From an uncultured Lachnospiraceae bacterium (GTDB lineage: Bacteria > Bacillota > Clostridia > Lachnospirales > Lachnospiraceae), in contig CAJTKA010000013.1 in NCBI GenBank assembly GCA_910576815.1, positions 15,678 to 79,677 on the forward strand: a DNA stretch of 64,000 nt, read 5' to 3'. The notes beneath the pieces are model-generated. The model worked only from the letters and a program-made list of their open reading frames with translations. It ran no database searches and was not told the DNA's origin. This document shows positions 42,518 through 50,358 of this stretch, piece after piece (the first letter of the stretch is position 1; the number at the start of each line of letters is the position of its first letter). The translations under genes and the position numbers were made by a program.

Positions 42518-44572
42518 TCAGATGAGATTTTTTTCAAAAGGAAACTGATTGAGAATCGCTTTCAGATATCTTTCCCCGTGGCTTGCCGCCACAAGTATCG
42601 GCGCATAGGCATCCCTGCCGCTCACACGAAACATACAGGGAAACTCCTTGAACCGACGACGATAGTCATCTGCAAAGTCCATGATTCCCCGCTGTATCTC
42701 TCTGATACCGTCTAAATTACGTTCCTGCCTTCCAAAAACAAGTGTAATACCAAGCTCCTCTAAATAATCGGCCCTCTCCTCAACCGCCTCTATCCTGCCC
42801 TCATAAAAGCCTGTAAACTGCGGCGTCGTTGAAGACAACAGCAGCTCCCAGAAAACATTATACTCTTTATTAGGATCATGTTTTTTCAATAGATCCCGAT
42901 TGTGATTTTGCGAGTACAGGTAAGCGCAGAGTTTCCCATTCTGCAAAAAAGGTTCCGAAGCATCCGGTTCTGCGCTGTGAATCGTATTTGTCCCGGCGAT
43001 GAGTCCCGTGATCTGACAGGGCAGCTTCCAGACTTTTTCGGTCAAATAAGACAAGGCAAGTGCGCCGCTCCCTGCCCAGCCGATGTCCACCGCCGCAGCC
43101 CTGACGCAACCCGCCAATACGTTCGCATAATATTTCTCAGCCGCAGACATCTGTGATCCATACCCGGCAATCACCTGCTCCCACTTTTCCTCAATCCACT
43201 CCCGCAAAATCTCCACATTTTTATCCGTCAGCTCGTCCTCCGGCTTTAACACTCCCGGGCTCGCCGTACTCATGAGCAGATTGTCCAGCTCCATCGTATG
43301 TAAGATCTGTGCGACCGTGTATCCCTGATTTACCTTATGATAGAGAAACCGCCTGAAATAATCGTGTTTATCCACGCTCGCCATCAGTTTCACGGCCGCC
43401 TTTCTCGACCAGTAAACATACTCCGCGTCATCCTCCGGATACAGCCGCCTGTATACCTGTAAAAGAATGTCTCCGTCCCTCGATAGAAACAACAGCTTGT
43501 CCAGCTGATGCCTCTCATAGTATTCGTGAATAAAAGTACAGTAGCCTAATACAAACAATCCGCCATAGAGATAACCATATTCATACGCTATACCATAGGA
43601 ACACAGACCGTTATAAAGGCGGCTGCTCACGACTGCCCGATAAGCGCTCCCAATCATAGCTGACATATCCGTGGGACGGTACAACATCACATTCTGATAA
43701 ATACTTGGATAAGGCAGAACAGCCAGCCCGTGCCTTTTTGCCATATCCCTGTCGCTGTGGAGATTGTCGCCCACATGGATCAAAGATGCCTGCCGCCAAT
43801 CTTTCAATACTTCTTCATATAAACCGCCATCCGCCTTACTTTTCCCGTAGACGTTGGAAAGATATACCTTCTCTGCGCCTTCATATCCTGCGTTTTCTAA
43901 AATAGCTTCGATACAGTCGAGTGGCAGATACATATCGGACACGATCAAAAGTTTCTTTCCCATCTGCCGAAGCTTCTTCCAAACTTCCAGCATAAACGGA
44001 TTGGCATAGCAGAGCTTTTTCTCGATGCGTTCCTCCTCCTGCACCCCGTCGCGCGCCGAGATACCTGTCTTCCTTTCCAACGTACGCCAGATATCCGCAA
44101 GCGCCACTTCATAGTGTCCGTATTTTTTCTTCTGCTCCACCCTCGCCTTTTCTTCCGCCTGCATCCGAAGATTTTTAAAATCGAGACAGCCTATCGCTCC
44201 GCCGATCAGAAAAAATACGTCCGTCGGCAATGCAAACGGACGAAAAATCAGCGTATCAAACAAATCAAACGATATGACGTCGTACTTCATCAATCCGTCC
44301 ACATAAGATTCTGCCGAGAGCTGTGGATTTTTCGCCAGATATTCCTCCGACTCGCTCCTTTTACAATTCAATCGTCTGCTCTCGTAGACTTCCATTTCCG
44401 GCTTGCGCCCCAAAAAGCGGCACAAGAGAATATAGTAGGCGAAATTCAGGCATAATAAATAGATCCACGAGATGACCTTCTGCACGCCAGTCGTCCCGTC
44501 ATGGTATTTGTGATATCTGTATGAAATTCCCGCGTGGCGGTTTACCAGTAGGTGGTAGAGGGTTAGTCGCAT
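42518..44572 (-). CDS. HAD-superfamily protein with C-terminal glycan-associated domain (COG5610-like)
   Basis: The product has 684 residues. Residues 1-80 are partly hydrophobic. A HAD phosphatase-like domain follows: SFDLFDTLIF (motif I), LLIVSDMYL (II), KSKADGG with a Lys (III) and HVGDNLHSD (IV). The C-terminal half carries a domain common in polysaccharide clusters: LLFLSRDGDILLQVYRRL and AVDIGWAGSGALALSYL. The stand-alone protein at 57760-58896 has the equivalent motifs. It may act in surface glycan synthesis with the neighbouring glycosyltransferases; the reaction is unknown. A weak Shine-Dalgarno makes the exact start less certain. Confidence 0.75.
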   Translation of the reverse strand: MRLTLYHLLVNRHAGISYRYHKYHDGTTGVQKVISWIYLLCLNFAYYILLCRFLGRKPEMEVYESRRLNCKRSESEEYLAKNPQLSAESYVDGLMKYDVISFDLFDTLIFRPFALPTDVFFLIGGAIGCLDFKNLRMQAEEKARVEQKKKYGHYEVALADIWRTLERKTGISARDGVQEEERIEKKLCYANPFMLEVWKKLRQMGKKLLIVSDMYLPLDCIEAILENAGYEGAEKVYLSNVYGKSKADGGLYEEVLKDWRQASLIHVGDNLHSDRDMAKRHGLAVLPYPSIYQNVMLYRPTDMSAMIGSAYRAVVSSRLYNGLCSYGIAYEYGYLYGGLFVLGYCTFIHEYYERHQLDKLLFLSRDGDILLQVYRRLYPEDDAEYVYWSRKAAVKLMASVDKHDYFRRFLYHKVNQGYTVAQILHTMELDNLLMSTASPGVLKPEDELTDKNVEILREWIEEKWEQVIAGYGSQMSAAEKYYANVLAGCVRAAAVDIGWAGSGALALSYLTEKVWKLPCQITGLIAGTNTIHSAEPDASEPFLQNGKLCAYLYSQNHNRDLLKKHDPNKEYNVFWELLLSSTTPQFTGFYEGRIEAVEERADYLEELGITLVFGRQERNLDGIREIQRGIMDFADDYRRRFKEFPCMFRVSGRDAYAPILVAASHGERYLKAILNQFPFEKNLI

Positions 44573-44620
44573 GTGATTTTCACTTTCTATACGGGTTTTG
44601 TTATTTTCTGAATCACTCTC

Positions 44621-44842
44621 TCATTGCCCTATTCTCTTAATTCTTAACTTAGCAAGTAACACATCTACAACTCCGACTTTAGTCGGAAATTTTCTTTTAA
44701 TCACATCTTTTAATTCCCTTACAATATACGATGAAAGGACTAACTGATATTCTTTGAATATGTGCTCCATCATTTGATTCATTTTGCTACTGGAAAATAC
44801 CAGCAATGAAATCAGTACATTTGTATCAACCATTACCCGCAA
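44621..44842 (-). pseudogene. Truncated PIN-domain toxin
   Basis: The N-terminal half of a PIN-family toxin is clear (MVDTNVLISLLVFSS with the first catalytic Asp, then SYIVRELKDVIKRKF). It stops after 73 residues, against roughly 135-140 in the family, so the later acidic residues of the active site are missing. It starts with TTG (or ATG at 44833) directly after the antitoxin stop, in normal toxin order. I see no continuation in the downstream frames, so this looks like a deletion remnant, probably inactive. Confidence 0.75.
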
Positions 44843-45100
44843 TTACTTCACCATTCGTTCTTTCCGTATCTCCTTAACCATCGCCACAAGATCTTCTTCA
44901 TTTTTAAGACCGAGCCGTTCTGCCTCTCCAGCGAATGCAATCTGTGCCTCCCTCAATGCTTCCATAGAAGAATCCGCCAGATAAATGCGCCCCGCTTCCT
45001 CCAAAAAAAGGACCTTACTCCCTTCTTTAAGACCTAATTTTTTTCTTATTTCTATCGGTATTGTAATCTGTCCTTTGGACGTAACTTTTGCTAGTTCCAT
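44843..45100 (-). CDS. AbrB/MazE-type antitoxin
   Basis: The product has 85 residues. The swapped-hairpin AbrB domain is complete: AKVTSKGQITIPIEIRKKLGL, cited in part, then GSKVLFLEE. A C-terminal helix rich in Glu/Lys would bind the toxin. GGGAGG precedes the start. It pairs with the broken PIN gene immediately downstream, so it may now act only as an orphan regulator. Confidence 0.9.
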   Translation of the reverse strand: MELAKVTSKGQITIPIEIRKKLGLKEGSKVLFLEEAGRIYLADSSMEALREAQIAFAGEAERLGLKNEEDLVAMVKEIRKERMVK

Positions 45101-45202
45101 ATTCCAACCTCCCTTTTTGCATTCCTTACTTTCCTTACTTTATTGTATCTATTTTTACTTAAAATATCAACCTATTTGCTCCAAAATCTTATTGAATTTG
45201 TT

Positions 45203-45257
45203 CGGCGAAAAGCCCGAAACGCGCACCTGAATGTTCTGAATGGACCGTGCGCGAAAA
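45203..45257. repeat. Intergenic repeat, copy 1
   Basis: A 55-base element with CGCGCAC and GTGCGCG arms around a CTGAATGTTCTGAATGGA centre, preceded by CGGCGAAAAGCCCGAA. It matches copy 2 at 54251-54304 at about 49 of 55 positions in the same orientation. It lies about 100 bases upstream of the AbrB-type gene. Confidence 0.85.
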
Positions 45258-45344
45258 CACCCGATTACAACGGTTTTCCAAAATATAGCATATCATTTCT
45301 GCCTGTGCAAGCCTTTTTCTTAATTAAAACAGAAAAACGCCATC

Positions 45345-45911
45345 TTACGGTACAACCTCTACCTCAACAGTTCCCTTTACAATACTTCCATCGGAAGCTG
45401 TTGCCGTTGCTACGATCTCATAAGTACCGGTTTCTTCGAAATAGACCTTTGCCTGCCATTCTGATGAGTTTTTCTGCTTCATGGCCACCGTATCCCCATT
45501 ATGGACGGAATCAAGATACGCATCGATGCTAACAGAATCTGTGTCAAAATTTAAGGTTGCGGTAATATCGGTCTGAAATCCGACTTCGACCCTGCTGTAA
45601 TCGGGATATAAATATATTTCGTAAACAGGCTTTTCTGTATCCATATCTGCTACGTCTGATGAAGATGCTTCCGTTGATTTACCGTCTGAAAATTTAATAC
45701 CAACAATCGTTACAATAACTGCGAGTACTGCAACTAGAAAGCCTGCAATTTCTAATGGTTTGGTTCTATTGCCCTTGACCACTTCAACTGCAATATCATC
45801 CATTTTTTCGTTAATTTGTCCAGAATTTTCGACCAGTTTTTGTACTCCTCTATTGAGGTCATTCAAACTGCCCTCAGAATATTTCATTTTACGATTTCTT
45901 TTTCCCATCAT
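45345..45911 (-). CDS. Membrane-anchored protein with external beta domain
   Basis: The product has 188 residues. The N-terminal part is a charged helix (NDLNRGVQKLVENSGQINEK), then one membrane helix (IAGFLVAVLAVIVTIVGIKF), then an Asp/Ser-rich linker and a C-terminal Ig-like beta domain (YPDYSRVEVGFQTDITATLN, cited in part; YFEETGTYEIVATATASDGS). The topology suggests a cytoplasmic coiled coil and an external sandwich. AAGGATG precedes the start. Next to the PASTA protein, it may belong to the same envelope module. No family is recognised. Confidence 0.6.
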   Translation of the reverse strand: MMGKRNRKMKYSEGSLNDLNRGVQKLVENSGQINEKMDDIAVEVVKGNRTKPLEIAGFLVAVLAVIVTIVGIKFSDGKSTEASSSDVADMDTEKPVYEIYLYPDYSRVEVGFQTDITATLNFDTDSVSIDAYLDSVHNGDTVAMKQKNSSEWQAKVYFEETGTYEIVATATASDGSIVKGTVEVEVVP

Positions 45912-46055
45912 GATTCATCCTTCTCAACTAAGCAAATTGATGCAATAATTTCCAACAAAAACTCCTCGCCTCTTCTGCCTCTCTATCCATTTCTTTTACC
46001 CTTGTATGAAGTTGTATAATCAAAACACTTATAACGTAAAAATGTACTTAAGCTA

Positions 46056-47162
46056 TTATTTAAAATCAAGCATATATTCGCCTGATGCATTTATGTCTAC
46101 ATTTACAATTTTGGAATAATCGCCGAAATCAGCGCTAATACTATACTTCCCTTTATTAATAAAAATCTCTGATTTTCCTAAATTATTATCAAAACAAATA
46201 CCTATACTTTTTCCTTCCATAGAAATAGACAGTATAGCATCATCAGCACCTGTTATATTAAAATTGACCTGACATAGCTTTTCTGCTAAATAATCAGGAG
46301 AACTAACCTGGTTTGTCGCTGCATCATAAAAGCTTGCATTTGTTACAGAACGTGAATATATGTAAAATCCATTCAATTCATCTGTATTCTTTACTAATGA
46401 ATCATCCGGTTCATATTCAAAACTTTGACGTTTCACCGTATCTGGCAGATCGGCAGTTAATTCCAGTTTGACTATCGTACCTATATCAACATTTTCTCCA
46501 TATTCACGACTTTGAGATATGACATAATACATATCACTGTTAATATCATCACTACTACTCAAAAACACTTGAAACCGCAGACCCGCCATGTATAAAGTCC
46601 TTATAGCTTCTTTCTGTTCCATCCCAAGAACATTAGGAACACTTGCTTTTCCTTCATTCCCGTGACTTACATCCAAACCATTGTCCGGATTTGCCTTGTT
46701 TTTATCTGCATTACTTTTACTACTGTCAGCAGAACGATCCACTATCATTGAATCAGGGTTATCCTCTTGAGCAAAACCCAAAAAAACTGTTGTATTTTTG
46801 AAAGCAATACTATTTCCACTTATAGATTGAAAGTTTACTTCAGCATTTACAGATACGCTGTCAATCTTTATATTAGGCAGGAATTCATCTTCCAAATCTT
46901 CACCACGCAGAAGGCTTCTTGCTTCTGATAGGTCCATTCCTACAACATCCGGCACTTTTGTACATACTATATGTATAAATGCAGAAATACCTATCCCCAA
47001 TATAGCTATGAAAGAGCAAATTCGTTCTATTTTTTTCAAATTATGATCACTATTTTCTTTTCTACGCGGCAGCTGTGGCAGAAACCTTGCAATAAATCCA
47101 ATCGCAACACTTACTATGCTAATTATCTCCCAAAAATCATAAATGAATATTATGATTTCCAT
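46056..47162 (-). CDS. Membrane protein with two PASTA-like domains
   Basis: The protein has 368 residues from the ATG at 47162 (AAGGGG upstream). Two N-terminal membrane helices are followed by a first PASTA unit (VPDVVGMDLSEARSLL), a Ser/Asp/Asn-rich linker, and a second PASTA unit (VPNVLGMEQKEAIRTLYMAGL, cited in part). A C-terminal beta domain ends YMLDFK. PASTA domains of Ser/Thr kinases and penicillin-binding proteins bind peptidoglycan or beta-lactams. No kinase domain is attached here, so a wall-sensing or scaffolding role is inferred. Base composition is AT-rich. Confidence 0.75.
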   Translation of the reverse strand: MEIIIFIYDFWEIISIVSVAIGFIARFLPQLPRRKENSDHNLKKIERICSFIAILGIGISAFIHIVCTKVPDVVGMDLSEARSLLRGEDLEDEFLPNIKIDSVSVNAEVNFQSISGNSIAFKNTTVFLGFAQEDNPDSMIVDRSADSSKSNADKNKANPDNGLDVSHGNEGKASVPNVLGMEQKEAIRTLYMAGLRFQVFLSSSDDINSDMYYVISQSREYGENVDIGTIVKLELTADLPDTVKRQSFEYEPDDSLVKNTDELNGFYIYSRSVTNASFYDAATNQVSSPDYLAEKLCQVNFNITGADDAILSISMEGKSIGICFDNNLGKSEIFINKGKYSISADFGDYSKIVNVDINASGEYMLDFK

Positions 47163-47241
47163 ATTTTCCCCTTCTCTCATTTAACGTTTTTTGTATTGCT
47201 TACATGCAAATACCTTATCATTCAAATGCACAACAGCCTTA

Positions 47242-50200
47242 TTATTTTTCGCAAATTCTTATGTAATCTATTGCAATCCACCTATTCTCACCTGTAAGCA
47301 GCGCTGCACCAATCATAAATTCATCATAAATATCTGAATCAGGTACAAATTCATGAGTTATCTCTACCCAGTTTGTACTATCCTCAGCATTAACTTGATG
47401 ACTATATATCACCTGAGACAAAGTTTCACCTGCAGATTTCAAATGAAAATTATAAATCTGCGCATCGGTACTGATCTTAAAACGAAGTTTGAGTATATAT
47501 GCTTTATCTTTTTCAATTGAATTGAAAATAGGCATGGTTGCATAATTCCCCGTTTTAGGATACTTTTCACTTGTGGTCAATATTGTGATGCCATTTATAT
47601 AGTCTTCATTCCATATAGATGGATTAAATTTGAAATGTGTGTCTTTCGCTTTAAAATCAAACACTCCTCGCTCAGAGTGGATTCCATGATTAGGTTTTAA
47701 CGCATATGATATCGCATCTTTGAAAGGTTTATATCGTATTGCTTCATAAAAATCATTTCGCCTCGGAGAAGAAAAATTATGACTTCCTCTTATTACAAAA
47801 CCGTTTCCACCTAACCACTCTAATGGCACTTGCTTTTTGACCGAATACATTTCCTGCGGAATATTTTCAAAAAACACCTGTCCCTTTTCATTATTGCAAA
47901 GAACTGCTGACACCCCTTTACTTGTATCAATCTCCTTATCGTACTTACTGACTCCCCAAAAATCGCCAATTGTCAAGTCGCCAAAGCGAGGTGCATTTTG
48001 GTATTTACAATTTTCACAATGTAGCGGACACATTACATGATTGTGATATATTCTTTGATAACTATCTTGTTTTCCACCTCGCCTTACTTCTGTATATCCG
48101 CTAATTGTAGTTGTATTAGCACAGTCTGCATTCCATCCTTGTGCTTTATGGCGAAATTCATATTTTTTCAGTGGTTCACTAAAATCATCCTCTATGTATT
48201 TTTTAAAAAACATTGTGGATGGCGCATTTCCACATAATAAATCAATAATAATTAAATTATCATATTCCTTTTGCAAATACGCCTTCAATCCTGCTGCCTG
48301 ACACGGGCATCCGGAAAACAATACAAATACACCACTATCTAGTTTCTCTTTTACTTTTTCAAATGTATTTCCTAAATCACTTTGTAAATATTTAGATTTT
48401 TGCAGCTTATATAATTCTGCTTCATTCTCAATAATAATATGTTCAACCGAAAAATCATCTCTCCATGCCGCGCCAACTACAACGCCGTCCCTTTTGAAAG
48501 TTTCACTTGCCAAAACAGGAAATGCCCCACCGCTGGAACTATGGAATAAAATCTTTTCATCTGCTGCAATAAATTCAAATAAATTTGGTTGAATCCTATT
48601 TCCATTCTCAGGTAACTTTATTGCCGGGCATATTTCTATACACTTACCACAACCAATGCATTTATCATAATCAACATCCGCACGATAATAACCCAAGTCA
48701 TCTGGTTTTAATGAAATCGCATTAGCAGGGCATATATTTACACACGCGCTGCATCCTGTGCAATCTGTTTTTTTCAACACATTACTTACTGTATCCGGTA
48801 AAATGATGCTCGGCATCTGGGCTTTTGGAGTTTCTATTGCTCTTTTTAACCATTCTATCGTTTTTTCTCTAGCATCCTCAATTTTTCTATTTATATCTCC
48901 ATAATCTATTTCTACGGTATAATCCAGACTGACAGGTATTTCAGTAGGATTTTGTACCAAATGACTCATTAAGCCATACTCACTTAGCATTTCTAAAAAT
49001 CGTATAGAACCACGTTTCATATTTATAATAGACAAAAATGGTTTGTTAAAAATAATGGAGAAAGCTGTGCCATGAAATGAATCTGTTAATATAAATGAAC
49101 ATCTTGAAAATAGAAACATTAAATCCTCTGGAGATATCTGCGGCATTATATTTTCCAGATTGAGTTTCTTATGATTTTCTTCATATACCATATAATCCAA
49201 ATCCAACACATTAACAGATTTCATTCCCAGTAAATCGCTATATGCAATAATAGCATTCCTAATTTCTTCTGTGGGATCCAAAATATAGGACAATATAAAT
49301 GGTTCATCTTCTCTAAGTGTGGAGTATGAAGCAATTACATTATATTCATGTTTAGGTAAACAAAATACTGGTTCCAAAACTTTTACAGCATTTATCCTAT
49401 ATATGTCTCTACATATTTCAACGCCGCTTTTTTCACGAACTGAAATCGCATCAAACCTGCGTAAAAGCTTATAAGTTTCCGGGAAGACATTTTGGGGCGT
49501 AGAGTCCCATGCATGTCCAAATGAAGAACTAAAACTAATTTTCTTTTTTGAATCATTTGCAAATTTTAACATAAATTCCAAATCATATAAACTATTCAAC
49601 CAGTATTTCCATATCTGATCTGAACCAGCCAAAAAAATATCACATTTTTCGTTTATCGTTTGCAATTTCTCCATAGAGATAATAGGACTTATTTCATCAT
49701 CTGCATACATCTTTCGTACAAATTTTATATTTGGTGTATCTCTTCTTGCCTCAAAGTCATGACGATTAATCATCCAAATCTTTAATCCGAATGATTTCAA
49801 AACTTTGTAAACTGCATAACCATTTAGACAAGAGCCATAATTTGTTCCCCACCAACATCCAACTACACCAATATCATAATGCTCTTTAATTCTTGTGCAA
49901 TATATTTCTTTTACATGAGTATCAAAAGCGACAGAGTCTAAAATTTTATTTGTGTTCTTATCAAAGACAACAATATTAATTCCCCTATCATTCACAGCAC
50001 ATTCCACGCCATCAATACATATAGATGCGCAATTACCACCTTGAAAAGTCGCACTTATAATTTGTAATAAATGAGTGCCAATATGATGCTCGCACGTAAT
50101 TTTTTCATCTTCTAGTCCTAATTTTTCATAAACGACATCTTTATTATCTATGATTGCCACATACCCAGACAATAATTTTTGTGTTAATATCTCCTTCAAA

Positions 50201-50358
50201 CCTAAACACCAAAATTTCTTTTGAATATTATTGTCGAACCAATATCCTACTGTATCCTTCACACATACAATAATTATTTTACTAGATTCTGCCAAAAAGT
50301 CCAAATATGCAGACAAATCTTTTATTTCTCTGTATTTAACATCCATATTATCTATCAC
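47242..50358 (-). CDS. Large fusion: ILEI-like domain, polysaccharide pyruvyltransferase, ferredoxin and FrhB-type domain
   Basis: The product has 1038 residues. Residues about 25-155 resemble the interleukin-like EMT inducer (ILEI/FAM3) fold, notably DRGINIVVFDKNTNKI and SVAFDTH. Residues about 160-500 are a polysaccharide pyruvyltransferase domain (GCWWGTNYGSCLNGYAVYKVL, cited in part; AGSDQIW; DSFHGTAFS). A 2x[4Fe-4S] ferredoxin follows (CTGCSACVNICP, CIGCGKCIEICP), then an F420H2 dehydrogenase beta-like region (SSSGGAFPVLA, SGCPCQAAGLKAYL). The last 120 residues form a carbohydrate-binding-like beta domain. It starts at GTG with AGAGG 8 bases upstream and overlaps the glycosyltransferase gene. 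It likely decorates a surface glycan with pyruvate or a related reductive step. Confidence 0.8.
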   Translation of the reverse strand: MIDNMDVKYREIKDLSAYLDFLAESSKIIIVCVKDTVGYWFDNNIQKKFWCLGLKEILTQKLLSGYVAIIDNKDVVYEKLGLEDEKITCEHHIGTHLLQIISATFQGGNCASICIDGVECAVNDRGINIVVFDKNTNKILDSVAFDTHVKEIYCTRIKEHYDIGVVGCWWGTNYGSCLNGYAVYKVLKSFGLKIWMINRHDFEARRDTPNIKFVRKMYADDEISPIISMEKLQTINEKCDIFLAGSDQIWKYWLNSLYDLEFMLKFANDSKKKISFSSSFGHAWDSTPQNVFPETYKLLRRFDAISVREKSGVEICRDIYRINAVKVLEPVFCLPKHEYNVIASYSTLREDEPFILSYILDPTEEIRNAIIAYSDLLGMKSVNVLDLDYMVYEENHKKLNLENIMPQISPEDLMFLFSRCSFILTDSFHGTAFSIIFNKPFLSIINMKRGSIRFLEMLSEYGLMSHLVQNPTEIPVSLDYTVEIDYGDINRKIEDAREKTIEWLKRAIETPKAQMPSIILPDTVSNVLKKTDCTGCSACVNICPANAISLKPDDLGYYRADVDYDKCIGCGKCIEICPAIKLPENGNRIQPNLFEFIAADEKILFHSSSGGAFPVLASETFKRDGVVVGAAWRDDFSVEHIIIENEAELYKLQKSKYLQSDLGNTFEKVKEKLDSGVFVLFSGCPCQAAGLKAYLQKEYDNLIIIDLLCGNAPSTMFFKKYIEDDFSEPLKKYEFRHKAQGWNADCANTTTISGYTEVRRGGKQDSYQRIYHNHVMCPLHCENCKYQNAPRFGDLTIGDFWGVSKYDKEIDTSKGVSAVLCNNEKGQVFFENIPQEMYSVKKQVPLEWLGGNGFVIRGSHNFSSPRRNDFYEAIRYKPFKDAISYALKPNHGIHSERGVFDFKAKDTHFKFNPSIWNEDYINGITILTTSEKYPKTGNYATMPIFNSIEKDKAYILKLRFKISTDAQIYNFHLKSAGETLSQVIYSHQVNAEDSTNWVEITHEFVPDSDIYDEFMIGAALLTGENRWIAIDYIRICEK

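Noticed and set aside
45203..45257. Repeat considered as an IS end or attachment site
   Set aside because: The two copies are diverged, in direct orientation 9 kb apart, and no integrase or transposase lies between them; listed only as a repeat.
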